From Effrenium voratum (lineage: Eukaryota; Sar; Dinophyceae; Suessiales; Symbiodiniaceae): a DNA stretch of 64,000 nucleotides. Below are positions 50,921-63,971 of this stretch, piece after piece. Within the stretch, counting starts at the first letter, position 1. Each line of letters opens with the position of its first letter. The stretch spans positions 186,001 through 250,000 of the forward strand of contig CAUJNA010000170.1 in NCBI GenBank assembly GCA_963377175.1, given 5' to 3'. Under the pieces are notes generated by a model that saw nothing but the letters and a program-made list of their open reading frames with translations, made no database searches and had not been told where the DNA came from. The position numbers and the translations under genes were made by a program.

Positions 50921-51012
50921 GTGGTGACGCTTTGTAAGATGCTGATCGATGCCTTCTCCACGCACTCCACCAAGAGTCAGGGCGTGGTGGTCTTGTCGCG
51001 GCCCCAGAGCCA
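50921..51012 (+). CDS. Candidate host exon
   Basis: CTGCGCCAG precedes VVTLCKMLIDAFSTHSTKSQ, continuing GVVVLSRPQSQG. Coding-like; acceptor good, donor unclear. Family not recognised. Confidence 0.3.
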
Positions 51013-53052
51013 AGGGGAAAGAGTCCTACAGCATAGAGTGATTCGGAGCCATAGGGGAGCCAGTGAGCACTAGTTATTACTGATTATTTGCGTTGGCTCT
51101 CCCTGCTCTGAAACAACCTTAAGCTGGTTTCCCCGATTTTTCAGCCACGTCTTTTTCTAGGGGGTGATTCCCGTTAAGTTCTGTGGCTGGAAGCTCTTGC
51201 AGCCCCCGGCCGGGTTTAAACCGCGACCCAACGGGTTTCGTGACCGCTCCGGAACATAGAAACGCAGGGGGGGGGGGGTGCTTCAATTGGCCTGTACTTC
51301 AGGGACCCCAATTTCGGTTGTTTGCCATACATAACTTGGTTCCCAGGCCTCCCTTTGCAATTTTTAGGTTTTGAGGTTTTTTGTTGATTTCGTGGTTGGG
51401 TTTCCGTGTACCCCACTGAAAGTGTTTTCACTTTTATCAGGGGATTTGAGGACAGCCCAGATAGCCGTCTTTTTTGATTTTGGTAGAACATAGGTGGCCC
51501 TAGTAGACCTGGTTGTTTCAGAATCTAGGAGAGCCAGCGAATTTCCCCAAAAAGACACGAAAGGACTTAATTTGACCATGAGAGCTACAAGACAAGCCTC
51601 CATAAACGCATGAGCGAAATACGTAGACATGCCACATGTGTATAATGCGCTTCGAGGCGCGCGCTGCCACGCAATATGAGAAATGGCTCATGGAGCTACA
51701 AATGAAAGAAGCTGACGGGCTGTTCTCGAAGGCGCTATGATCTGACCCGATGGTGCTTGTCAATGCGGGGCCAACAACCGCAACAACATCATGCCCAATG
51801 GCGAGGTCACCGATCCAGGGATAACATCATCTCACCAATTTGCTTTGTTCAGGTTCTGGAGTCATTGTAAAACTTTCAGACAAATACACACTAATACGTC
51901 ATGAGCATGATATGTTTGTTTGGCCGTCATGGAATGTGTCACTTTTCAAATATTGCGAAGTCCCAACACATGTAACCCTATATTTGACGTTTTCCAGCGG
52001 CAAGAGATTGAAAGTTGAGGCATCCCTATTGCACCCTCGAAGGCAAGATCTAAGCATGGTTGTTGTTGGGAAACATTGGACACATTTTTGCTTATTGTGG
52101 TTTAGTGGTTGAAATCCCCACTGAACTGCTAAAATTTGAGAATTGTTGCTTTCCTTCCAACGTCAACCAAGTAAGGCGATGATGGTCTATCAAGGATGGT
52201 TGTTAAAACTCTATTCGTAGACGCTATTCCAGATGGTCATTGTTTCCCTTGGTACAGTGGCATCCCTGTACTGATTACGGATTAGGGTGATGGATCCCCC
52301 CAAAATTTTGGACAAGCGAAATCAGTTTCTGGTTATTTGTTTCAGGGCTCCGCATAAACACCCAGAACATGTTTTTGGTTGGGGAAAAAGCTGAGACATT
52401 TGTGCCTTTTGCGTCGTAGAACATATCAACCTGTTGGTTTCGGTTTGGACGAAGATCTATTTCGCATGAACATTTGTGCAGCAACTCAGACCAGAACCTC
52501 CGCAACAATTGGCTCGAAGTGGTGGCCGAAAGGTTGGGATTGAAACCATCAAGCCTCAAACCCTCAAGCCCAGTGGATCCCAGTTAATGTTGATCCTGGA
52601 TTGATAAACTCCTGAGCTTCGGAAAGCTGATGGATATTTTGGAGGGATACTAGGGACGGTTCATGGGTCATTTCCTCTGAGAACCAGAAAAGTTAAGCTG
52701 GCAATCTTGACCCAGGACTCAGAAACCCCTGTTTATTAATAGGGGGGTGTCCCTTGTTTGGTGGGATTCAGACCATTTTTGGAGGGGTTCAGCCATTAGT
52801 AGGATGGGTTTATTATTCTGGGGTCAACATTATTCTTACAGTATAGTAGCCCTTCGATCCATTTTCCATTTTGGTTTTTAAAGGGTGGCACGCGTCTGGT
52901 TACCTATTATATGGTGGATATTGGGATGATGTCCCATCCAGGTCCGTGGTTTGACGCAGTTCGGCTCTATGAAGGTTCCGGGTTCTCGAGCGGGCGTTGC
53001 CATGCACACTTGAGAAACTACAGTATGTTGCATACCCAAAGTGGCTGCCACA

Positions 53053-53165
53053 TACTGTGGATGGTTGCGAAATCCATTTCGCACCACCTAAGACACCCTG
53101 GAATGATGATTGCCCTGTAAATGCCAACCGACAACGGCTTCCCAGGATTTCGTCCATCCACAGTA
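53053..53165. repeat. MITE-A copy 4
   Basis: Starts TACTGTGGATGG and ends GTCCATCCACAGTA, the best-preserved termini of the family (perfect TACTGTGGATGG / CCATCCACAGTA). 113 bp. Confidence 0.8.
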
Positions 53166-56100
53166 TGAACATTTTGAGGGACCCACTTTTGGGGTATGTT
53201 GAAAAGAGAAGCCAAAAAGAAAATTCTCACCATTTCGGGGGGTCCGCATCCTTGTGTTAAGACATACCCACCTAGACCCCATGTTTTTTTATAGGGACGG
53301 GGCCCCCGGGCTGGGGTTGAGGCTTCACCTCCGGCGCTCGACCTCCTTCTTCGGCCAGTCGGGCGCTGCTCGGCTAAAAGGAATAACTGGGATTCCCTTT
53401 GCGTCCATTCTGGAAAGCATTTGTTTTTCCTTGAGGGAATCTATGACTATTGGATATACCCTTCCACCATTTTCTTAAGAATACTCACTTGCCCAAAGCG
53501 CATCGAGCTGAAATGACCTTTTGGTTTCCCCAGTTTGGTCCATTTTTAGTAAAGGTCCCAAAAGGTTAACCTTTTATTTCCAGGTCCTTTGGGCAACTGA
53601 GAATATGTCTTATAATCCCCTGCTTGTTTTTGAAGGAATCTATCACTAGATACATGTTTGTTTGTTTGTTTTTTTCCTGGGGACAAGCAAACAGAGGTTT
53701 GCCCGGGGCTATTTGTTTGATTAATGGGAATCCGGCAAGAATACATCACTTTTGGAGGGAACACCCCTTATGACTAGGATGCATTGATAATTTATTGTGG
53801 GGTCAGCCAACATTTCCTAAAGGTAGACTTAACCCAGCGGTTCCCCACCCCTGGGTTTAACCTGGTAATAAAGAAATGCAACCCTGCCCCTCTTCAGACC
53901 CCAGACAGAGCCATTGAATGGCTGCTCCCCTGGTGGTTTCTTTAGACCCCTTTGTGGGTTGCTTTGAAGGGAACGGCGCAAGCTGTTTTGTCATTTTGAA
54001 GTTCACCTCATGTTGGGAAAAGCACACCCAAATCTCACTCCCTCAGTGCATGGACTTCAACACTTTTTGAGAATACCATTTCCATGGCAAACTAGAAGTT
54101 TGGACTTTTTTCTGGCCATCCACTCCGGAAGTGAGAAATTACGTGTGTGTTGGTTTGCCCACTAAACAACAGGCATGTTGTTTTGCTAAGGGTTGGGCCA
54201 TTCAGACATGCGTGCTGTATTTGTCCGCATCTGAAAGGAAGGCGTTGGTTTCAATCCATAGGTCAACCCGGGGCTGCTACAGCTCATCCTCAATTTCCCT
54301 TGTTGGGACTTCCAAAAGTGGCAGTTTGGTTGGAACCCTCCAGTAAATTGCCACTTTTGAAGGGGAATTCCAGTGACCCCTGTGCTACAAGTCAAAAGCA
54401 TACACTGTGGCCAAAGTGAGTTGTTCACAATTATCAGCTGGTTTGGAGCATCTTGGAAATCGAGGATTTGGACGCATCTTCTGAATCAGCAGTTTCAAAT
54501 GCCATGAATGGCATCATCATGGCAACCCCACGCCCTATCGCTCTCTCAAGTGGGCAGGTGTCTCGTGGCGTGACCGAAAGAACCTGTGGCTTCTAACTTC
54601 GTTGCAGTTGCAAGTTACCCGCATTGCATGGGCTGGCCTTTTCACTCAGACTTCCTGGAAAAAGCAAAGGAGCCCCTCCCCCGCAAAAAGAGGCCCTGAA
54701 CCCTGAGCTTGCGAAAAAAATACCGCCCACGGATTCCTCGGGCCTTGGGCGTGGCCAAGATAAGTCGGGGTGTGGCCAAGTTTTGCGCCACACGCAGGCG
54801 CCTTAGGCTTTGCCCCCTTTAAAGGATCCTGTCTGACCTAGTCTTTCTGTTGTGGTGTACAGGACATTCATTATTACCACTTGAACGCTGAAAAGTCACG
54901 TTTTCCTTAGGAGCTCTGCTCTTGCGCAGGCAAGAGCCTTTTTTGCCAGCACTCCTTTGAGAAAACATGGCCCGATGTGTCCAATATGTTGGTCTCAGGA
55001 CTACGACGAAAACATCGCACAGCGCCCAGATCGATTCGAGTCGGCGGGTTCGAACTCAAGATCCTAGGAACTAGCCGGTTGGAAGGGAGCCAAGGAGCTG
55101 AGGCTATCCAAATTTGCCTTCAAAGGGAGCTACCAGGAGGTCTGTATGGACATGGAAGCTAGGGAAAGGTGCTGATTGTTGAACATAGCGATGCTTGACA
55201 AGATCTAAGAATGGGAGTCTAACCCCCTAGATTTGACTGTGGCCAGTGGGCCACAGTGGACAAAGCTCCCAGTGTTTCCACATCAAGCACAGCTCATGGG
55301 AGAACTGTGTGTTCAGCTCAGAATCGAGAGGTCTTGAGTGTACAGGTCTTCCGTTGTCCTTGTTATTGTTCCTCTAAGTGCTTGCGCAAGCATGAGTTCC
55401 TTTTCTGCTTGAATTTCCGTTGCCCCATGTTTGTCATGTTAATTTGCTTGGGGGTTCCATATCCTGCTTTTTCTTCGGTTGCAAGGTACCCCCCCCCCAT
55501 GGGGCTCTACTTTGCAGACACCCCTTTAGGTAAAGTAACTGTTTACCTGGACCCTCAAACTACCCTGAAGCAAAGGGGCGTTCCGCCCCTGTTTGGGGCT
55601 CGACCATTTGAGTGACAATCAACACCCGGGTATGTGAACTTCCCGAGTTCCTGGACTTCAAACTTCTTGTGCCATGCCAAGGTTAGTGGTACCTAAAGTG
55701 TTCCTGGACTCTTTTCGGCCAATCCACTGGATGGTTCGTAAGGGTTTGTAAGGTTAGGTCCCCAGTAGTGCCCTTTTACTCTTTTCTGGGGGAGGGTCCC
55801 CTACTAAAATAGACTACAGAAAAAAGTTGGTACCCTTAATCTAACCGCTCTACTGGAGGACCTAAAAGGGCTTGCAAGGTTAGTCGGGGTGAGTAGGTGA
55901 GGTCCTGGACGAAGAACCAACCACACCCATAGGGAACCCATGGGGAAACCGCTCGATCGGACGTGATGCTTTTTCTGGGTACCTGGAGTCTCCATGGCCC
56001 TTAAAAAATGGAGCCATTGCCCACAACAATGGGGTCATTGACCCATTAAAATTAGAGAGGGGGACCTTCGATTTCTCAAGTGTTTTTCGGTTTTGGCCAG

Positions 56101-57073
56101 AATGCTGCAAAATTAGGTGTGTGCGAAAAACCAACGCTCACAGGGTCCCTTTCTGGAAAATTTTCCAGGGTCATGGAGACTCCAGGTAGACTGAGGCTCC
56201 GGGCGTTTCGTTTTTTTTTTTTTTTTCTTTTTGTTTTTCTTTCGGTGAGGTGGACGGCATAGCCCAGCTCTGCCAGCACCGCGGGGATCGCAGGGCGTCC
56301 CAGTGGTCCAAAGGGACTTACTTGGTGGTCTCCGAACGAAACTGTAGCTTGGTGAATTTTGCCAAGGGATGTTAGGACTTTAACTGTTTGCCAACGAATG
56401 AGTTTTCCATTAAACAATTAAAAATTATTCACTTTTAGCAGGGGAGCAGAAGCCAACCGAGTATAGCTTGGTGGTTCAACTTTGGTTTTAAAGCGTTTTA
56501 GTTGGCTTAGTGGTTGGGTTTTCATTCAACCCACAAGTCAAACTTTCAGCAGGAGGTCTGAGGACTGCCCAGATAGACCCACTTGGTGCCTCCCATATTG
56601 TGAATTTGACTGGGTCAAAGAGGACCCGAAACCGTGGACAGCAAATTTCGGTGGGCGTTTGTGTCCACCATTTGGCAGGGGGTTCCTCAATTGATTTTAG
56701 GGCAGAGTAACGATGTTCAAGACTTGACATTTGTGCGTGCGGGAACTAGGACATTCCACTAGACACATGTGTTGGAGGTTAGAGGTGTCGGCATACCTTC
56801 CGTCCAGCGATCATGGAAGAGAACAGGAGGGACTCGGAAGACTACTTTCCCCTAGAACGTCCACTTCCATTGTTGGACAGAGCTATCCCCACCATATCCA
56901 ACTAAACACCCAAAGTCAATCCATATGATTGTGGCATCCCGCAGATGCGTGTGGCTTATTTCAATAGGACTCCCAAAAAAAGACAAATGGAGTTGTTGTC
57001 CTTTGGGTTTCGCTATTGCAAACCCAAAATTGTTGGACAGAGGGTATCCCCGCCGTATCCCACTAAACACCCA
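53166..57073. other. Host intron-like sequence, no gene supported
   Basis: Possible exon patches at 53310-53380 and 54988-55040 (DYDENIAQRPDRFESA after TCTCAG) are too short to assign. It holds copies of the CTACTAAAATAGA, GAGGACAGCCCAG and GGACATGGTA repeat families, and a T-rich run at 56211-56232. Confidence 0.4.
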
Positions 57074-57200
57074 TAGTGTGGATGGAAGGAATCCTGCACA
57101 ACCTAAGAAACCCGGTCTGATTCCCCTGTAAATACCAACAAACACTGGTTTCAACCATGGTTCGCAAAGTGGTGCGAACGGATTTCGTCCGTGTACAGTA
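57074..57200. repeat. MITE-A copy 5
   Basis: Starts TAGTGTGGATGG and ends GTCCGTGTACAGTA. 127 bp; it lies 20 bp before the foldback repeat. Confidence 0.65.
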
Positions 57201-57220
57201 GGTTTATGGCCTATCTCCAG

Positions 57221-57552
57221 AACTTGCTGGTTCTCAGCAGGGAATGAGTTAGAACGACCCCTAGACAAGCCATCCAACCTGTGACTTCCTTTGAGGGAAT
57301 CCCTGGGTTCATTCCCACATTCCCTACTTGTCACACCAGCAAGTTATGGCATATCCCCGCTAGCGTCCTATAAAACCATTCAACCTATGGCTTCCTTTAA
57401 GAAGGGAAGCCCCAAAACCGGTTTTAGAGCTTGCTGGTGCGACAAGTCGGGAATGTGGGAATGAACCCAGGGATTCCCTCAAATGAAGCCACAGGTTGGA
57501 TTGTTTATAGGCATCATTCCAACTCATTCCCTTCCTATCGCACCAGCAAGCT
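57221..57552. repeat. Foldback pair of 125-bp MITE-like units (MITE-B)
   Basis: Two 125-bp arms (57221-57345 and 57428-57552) are inverted copies, separated by 82 bp. Each arm itself begins A[AG]CTTGCTGG and ends CCAGCAAG[TC]T, so each looks like a small element with terminal inverted repeats. The shared core includes GGGAATCCCTGGGTTCATTC. The spacer holds a degraded partial copy (CAACCTATGGCTTCCTTTAA). Confidence 0.8.
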
Positions 57553-57722
57553 TTCTAATTGTGAGTGAATGGTCTTATCATCCAAGCAACCCATCAAGAA
57601 GACTTCATGTTGCATTAAGAAAGAAACATGTTACACAAAATGGATAAAGAGAAAAAGGAAAGAGAAACAGAGCAACAACAAAATAGAGAGAGAGAAAGAC
57701 AAACATAGGAGGGGCGAGAAAC

Positions 57723-57770
<48 letters not shown>

Positions 57771-58424
57771 ACGACAGACAAAAAGACAGACAGACAAAAA
57801 GACAGACAGACAAAAAGACAGAAAGATGTCACAAAATCTATATGTGTGTGTGTGTGTGTTTCGTTTTTGAGCATAGGTGTCCTTTTTGGTTGGTTTGCTT
57901 AAAAAATAGAGGCCCTGGTTTAGATGGTTTATTCCATTTACCAGCGCCATCTATTTTTCCAAAAGGCCACCTATGTTTTTGAGGGGATCCCCAAAACCTT
58001 TCGGAACAGGGTTGTGGGATCAAGGGGTTTCTCCCCACTTCTGTGATACAAGTTGGAATCCCCCTTTATATGAAGAAATAGTCTTTGGGGTTAGGCCCTG
58101 TCTGTTGTATCACAGTGGATTCCGTTCCCCGCAGCCCTGTTCAGGTTTGTGGGAACATGGGACCCCTTTTGGTTGGTAAAGGGACACCAAGAGGAAAGCC
58201 ACAAATTTATGTGCCACACCTCTTCCCATAGCCCATTTTTTTTCGGTTCACGAAGGCAAGCCGCTGATCTTCTGCGTGGTGACCCGAGAGGCCGCGCTGC
58301 CCTCCAAGGCGACAAAAACCCGCGGGGGAGTGGGGAAGTCGGCTTTCGGCTTTCCGCGAGTCCCTTGCTTTGGGAAAAGGGTCCCCTCAAAAAGAAGAAC
58401 ATATAGATAGATATCTATGTCTAT

Positions 58425-58469
<45 letters not shown>

Positions 58470-58576
58470 TAGATAGATAATTAGATAGATGTATCTATAT
58501 ATCTATAGAATCTATATACACATATATATATAGACTTATATGTACTCACCTCCTTTCAACAAAATAAAGGTTACCT

Positions 58577-58667
<91 letters not shown>

Positions 58668-59900
58668 TCGTGACACCAGAAAAAGTTCCTCTTTTGGATA
58701 ATCGGTTATTTGGAGGGCCCTTCGTATCGCAGTGGGTAGTTCCCACGACCATGGGAACGGCGAATGATTCGGGGTGGCTGGTTTCTCCCAGTATAAGGGT
58801 CTCATTTATTTCAACTGGGGGGAAGTGGATTGTGTCCGTAGGTCAGCTCGGTTCAAAATACATTGACATGTGTTCCATTGGTTTCAGTTTGGTTGATTCA
58901 TTTACCGGTGGAATTCGGGTGGAGGCAGGACTGGGATGCGAGACGTTCACAGATCGGCTTGTAGGTTGAACGAGTCGGGTTCCCAGGGCGGGTTATTGCT
59001 CGGGCCCCCTATGATGAAGGCTCCTCTATTTTAGTGGGATGTTCACTGGGGGTACGGGGTTTTGACCCAGGGCCAGATAATGTCCCCCAGAAAAATGTGT
59101 TGGCTGACTATGTTGACTTGTATGTGGATGGACGGTGGTGGATTAACCTGGATAGGTTGCGGCACTCCTGCACGAATTGGCACGTTTGTCATTTTATGTT
59201 TTGATTGGAGGGGCTAGAACAGGGTACTAGTCAGGGTGTTAAACATGTCCTTTTTGGGCCCATGGCGTAACCCATGTCACCATAGGATTCACCCAGGGAA
59301 AATTTTACCTGCAAGATGACCTTGCGAACTCCCCATTTGTTGGGTCGCTAAACGGTCCGGCCTATGTGTTTTCCCGGGTTCCCGGACCCTTGGACCCTTA
59401 AACAACGTTTTCTCATGGAACGTAATCCATAATTTTGAGGCAATGCCGAAATTGTGGAGGGTAGTTGGACGACCCAGAAGCCCAACAAACAGAAGGGGAG
59501 CAGAAAGAGAAGTCAACAAATGTTGTTTTCTCTTGTGAAGCCGAGCAGCGAGCCTTAAAGGTGTTTTTTTGTGGCCCGCGTACTGAAAAGCCTTGCCCCG
59601 GGGTTCAACCCCCATTAAAAGAATGGCCAGGACCCAATTTGGATGATGAGATTCTTTAGGAAGCAATGGTTGTTATATTAACCCAACCATTGTTTTAATG
59701 GTAGCTGGAGTCCAAATCTTCCTTGAACCTCCACGCCAAAGCCACCCATGGGGGTTCGGGGACCATTGTTCTGGTGGCCTGCCTGAAGCCCAAGTTAGGA
59801 TACATGAACTCCCTTTGCTTTGCCGGTGGTTTGAACGGGTTTAGATGAAACTAACCATTGATCCCAAGCATTGTTTTGGTGGTGGCCAGCCCGAAGCCCA
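57553..59900. other. Host sequence with microsatellites
   Basis: GACA/AAAGACAGACAG runs at 57721-57830, ACAG/ATAG at 58423-58490, pure (AC)43 at 58580-58665. A possible exon at 58254-58310 (GKPLIFCVVTREAALPSKA) is noted without a family. Confidence 0.5.
58580..58665. repeat. (AC)43 microsatellite
   Basis: 86 bp of uninterrupted AC dinucleotide, directly after a tetranucleotide ACAG/ATAG array at 58423-58490. Confidence 0.97.
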
Positions 59901-61502
59901 GGGCTTGGCTGCGAAGTGAAGATTTTTCGGGCGGATCTGAAGTGTCCAGGCGCTGCTGCCAGCGGCGCGGGATGTGCAGGGCGAGGTGCAGGCGGGTTGC
60001 GCGGGCGGGGTGCAAAAGGCGGCTGGTGGGTGGGGGTGGGTGGGGGTGGCTGGGTGGGTACGGTGGGTGGGTAAACGTGGGTGGGTGGGTACGGTGGGTG
60101 GGTACAGGTGGGTGGGTAAGGTGGGTGGGTAAGGTGGGTGGGTAAGGTGGGTGGGTGTGGCTGGGTGGGGGTGGCTGAAGGGGTCAGGGACCGCGTCCAA
60201 GAATGAAAGGCGATTCCAAATCAAGAACATTTAGGAACAGAAGGAAAACGGTCCCAGTGCCCTCAGCCGCCCGGCTCTCAGTGTGCATGGTCATGGTTTG
60301 CATTTGTTTGCTTCAGTCATTTTACCTTTTTGAGAGTCTTTCAACCTCACTTCTCTTGTGGAATTCAAGGGCCAGACGCCCCCCTTTCCAAAGCAACCCA
60401 AACCAACCCAAGCATTTGCTTTGTCTCTGTCAACTTGTTGGGAACGTTGGTGGTTTGCCATGCGTCTTGGAAGGCGGTCCCGCCAAGGAGGCTTGTATGC
60501 GGCTTTCAGCCACTAGCACCCAATGGACCCACACAAAGGGAACTGCCCTCCAAAGATAAGCACAGAACTCCTCAGTTCCTCGACTCGACTTTATTCATGT
60601 TTTATCTTGGACCACTTTGGTGGTAAACAGAAAGTTTAGACCTTTATTGGGCCATCTACTGAGAGAGTGAGAAGCATGTAACTCCAAAACGATTCATGTC
60701 ACATTGAGATTCAATGGTCACAACACCCTCAGACATGGCTGGTCATGAATCCCAATGTACATGATGTACAGAACGTTCAAGCATTTAAATGTCATGCCAA
60801 TGAGAGGAATCTCCTTTGGCCTCTGTAGGCTGAGGTCTTGTGACTTGCATGCTTGCATCCCCACCAAGGGTACAAGAACAATACCCTCCCCTCAAGTGGA
60901 AGCTGATAAAGAGGTGTGGGAACGTTCCCATGGGGCCCCCCCATGTCCAAATCGCCACAGAACCCTCAGAAAGGAACATGGCCACCATGCGCTCCCGCTT
61001 CCATGTGCTCTGAGGGGTAGCCCTCTGCATCTTGTTCATTTCCTGTTGTGTTCCCTCAAAAAAGGACACAACCAGCGGGGTTGTTCAAAGGCGATCCTCA
61101 ATCTTTGGGTTACGCAAGGAGTTGGTGGGCCTTTCTAGTGGCTTCCAAAAATTAGGATTGGCCAACACGAGCCATTTTGAACAGCCCAGATAATTCGGGA
61201 ACCACTTCAACAGTGGTTGACATGAATCCCCACCAAAGTGATGTCCCCAATAAAGAAGTCACGTTCAAAGGGGCACTGGTTTCTAAAATGGGGGTGTCAG
61301 AGAACCCCCGAAAATAGTGGCTCTTCTTTTGGTTTCAATATAGAACCACCAAACACGTGGTACCTTGAAAAAAGACACCCAAATTGCGCCTGTCGTTTGG
61401 GCGTAGAATCTTTGCCTCGTTGACCGAGGTGAGCAATCTTTCCAGCGTCGGAGGCTGAGGAAGGGCAACATGAGAGTTTTTCTGTCTGGTCACTGCCATG
61501 GT
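59901..61502. other. Host sequence with G-rich array
   Basis: 60024-60172 is a GGTGGGTGGGTAAGG-type array with many G-runs that could form quadruplexes. A coding-like patch upstream (about 59952-60024) was not assigned. The rest has no supported gene. Confidence 0.45.
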
Positions 61503-61650
61503 CCCTGTGGATGGAAAATCGAAATCCGTTCTGCACCACTTGTTTGATACCATGGGTTGAAACCATAACGTTGGTAGTTACAGGGGAATCAGACCATTCC
61601 TGGGTTTCTTAGGTCTTAGGTGGTGCGAAGTCGATTTCGTCCATCCACAT
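61503..61650. repeat. MITE-A copy 6
   Basis: Starts near CCCTGTGGATGG and ends GTCCATCCACATAT, with degraded tips but the same internal order (CTGCACCACTT...TTAGGTGGTGCGAAG...GATTTCGTCC). Confidence 0.6.
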
Positions 61651-62102
61651 ATTTTGGGGAGCGTTCATGTGGGTGTGCATTTTTGCTAGGAATCGGACCC
61701 CCCCCAAAAAAAAATAGCAAAACGGTTTTCCGCTTAGTTTCCCTTCAAAACCCCCAACAATCCCAAAAAAGGGTACCAACTCAAAAAGACAGACCCATTT
61801 ATGGCAAGGAGGCAAGTTGACTGGCTCCGAAACCTAACAAAGCCGAAAGTTTAGAGATCCCCGGAACCGCCTGAGGTGTCAGGCCGAAACACTCTTTAGG
61901 CTACCCTTCTGGGAGGTGCCACATGTTCTCTCTGCGTGTGTCGCTTTTAGGGAGACACTGGTTTTCCTCGTGGTTCAGGGCATTGCCTGCCAAACACGCC
62001 ATGCTCAAATTCCAGATGCTCGTGCTCCCCGGCTGTCTTGTCATGTAACGTGGGCTCTCGACATGCTCCTTTCCTCTTGGTTTCCCTTTTAAACACCAAA
62101 AA
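61651..62102. other. Host sequence, no gene seen
   Basis: Unique sequence leading into the satellite. No supported coding region. Confidence 0.4.
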
Positions 62103-63971
62103 CGAGAGCCTACCTCTTCCCCGTGAAACGACAAGCCAGGCGTAGCCCAAGAAGACGAGAGCCACCCACCTCTTCCTTGTAAAACGACCAACCAGGCGTA
62201 GCCCAAGAAGACGAGAGCCACCCACCTCTTCCTTGTAAAACGACCAACCGGGCGTAGCCCAAGAAGACGAGAGCCACCCACCTCTTCCCTGTAAAGCAAC
62301 CAACCGGGCGTAGCCCAAGAAGACGAGAGCCACCCACCTCTTCCCTGTAACGACCAACCAGGCGTAGCCCAAAAAGACGAGAGCCACCCACCTCTTCCCT
62401 GTAAAACGACCGACCAGGCGTAGCCCAAGAAGACGAGAGCCACCCACCTCTTCCCTGTAAAACGACCAACCAGGCGTAGCCCAAGAAGACGAGAGCCACC
62501 CACCTCTTCCCTGTAAAACGACCAACCAGGCGTAGCCCAAGAAGACGAGAGCCACCGACCTCTTCCCTAGCCCAAGAAGACGAGAGCCACCCACCTCTTC
62601 CCTGTAAAATGACCAACCAGGCGCAGCCCAAGAAGACGAGAGCCACCCACCTCTTCCCTGTAAAACAACCGACCAGGCGTAGCCCAAGAAGACGAGATCC
62701 ACCAGCCTCTTCCCTGCAAAACGACCAACCAGGCGCAGCCCAAGAAGACGAGAGCCACCCACCTCTTCCCTGTAAAACAACCGACCGGGCGTAGCCCAAG
62801 AAGACGAGAGCCACCCACCTCTTCCCTGTAACGACCAACCAGGCGTAGCCCAAAAAGACGAGAGCCACCCACCTCTTCCCTGTAAAACGACCAACCAGGC
62901 GTAGCCCAAGAAGACGAGAGCCACCCACCTCTTCCCTGTAAAACGACCAACCGGGCGTAGCCCAAGAAGACGAGAGCCACCGACCTCTTCCCTAGCCCAA
63001 GAAGACGAGAGCCACCCACCTCTTCCCTGTAAAATGACCAACCAGGCGCAGCCCAAGACGAGAGCCACCCACCTCTTCCCTGTAAAACAACCGACCAGGC
63101 GTAGCCCAAGAAGACGAGATCCACCAGCCTCTTCCCTGCAAAACGACCAACCAGGCGCAGCCCAAGAAGACGAGAGCCACCCACCTCTTCCCTGTAAAAC
63201 AACCGACCAGGCGTAGCCCAAGAAGACGAGAGCCACCCACCTCTTCCCTGTAAAGCGACCAAGCAGACGTAGCCCAAGAAGACGAGAGCCACCCACCTCT
63301 TCCCTGTAAAGCAACCAACCGGGCGTAGCCCAAGAAGACGAGAGCCACCCACCTCTTCCCTGTAAAACAACCAACCAGGCGTAGCCCAAGAAGACGAGAG
63401 CCACCCACCTCTTCTCTGTAAAGCGACCAACCAGGCGTAGCCCAAGAAGACGAGAGCCACCCAACTCTTCCCTGTAAAACGACCAAGCAGACGTAGCCCA
63501 AGAAGACGAGAGCCACCCACCTCTTCCCTGTAAAACGACCAACCGGGCGTAGCCCAAGAAGACGAGAGCCACCCACCTCTTCCTTGTAAAACGACCAACC
63601 AGGCGTAGCCCAAGAAGACGAGAGCCACCCACCTCTTCCTTGTAAAACGACCAACCGGGCGTAGCCCAAGAAGACGAGAGCCACCCACCTCTTCCCTGTA
63701 AAGCAACCAACCGGGCGTAGCCCAAGAAGACGAGAGCCACCCACCTCTTCCCTGTAAAACAACCAACCAGGCGTAGCCCAAGAAGACGAGAGCCACCCAC
63801 CTCTTCTCTGTAAAGCGACCAACCAGGCGTAGCCCAAGAAGACGAGAGCCACCCAACTCTTCCCTGTAAAACGACCAAGCAGACGTAGCCCAAGAAGACG
63901 AGAGCCACCCACCTCTTCCCTGTAAAACGACCAACCGGGCGTAGCCCAAGAAGACGAGAGCCGAGAGCCAT
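62103..63971. repeat. 56-bp satellite with higher-order structure
   Basis: About 33 units built on AGGCGTAGCCCAAGAAGACG, AGAGCCACCCACCTCTTCC and CTGTAAAACGACCAACC. The period (56) is not a multiple of three, so frames rotate, yet the unit lacks stops and gives long spurious proteins. Variant units repeat in order every 392 bp (7 units; for example at 63311 and 63703) and a shortened unit recurs after 425 bp (62556 and 62981), showing block duplication. Confidence 0.95.

Larger units (their letters stand above)
48350..53052. other. Host intron-like sequence with scattered islands
   Basis: Besides the two exons listed below, the frame at 51645-51740 (MRFEARAATQYEKWLMELQM, ending FSKAL and a stop) is coding-like. 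T-rich and G-rich simple runs occur (48890-48950, 51270-51280). The rest has no supported gene. Confidence 0.4.

Noticed and set aside
60024..60172. Telomere-like GGGT repeats
   Set aside because: The unit (GGTGGGTGGGTAAGG and variants) is irregular and not TTTAGGG-like, and it lies inside the scaffold.
61947..63971. A 674-aa minus-strand open frame and several nested ones
   Set aside because: They are translations of the 56-bp satellite; the period is not a multiple of three, so all frames rotate through the same three peptides without stops. Composition is pure repeat.
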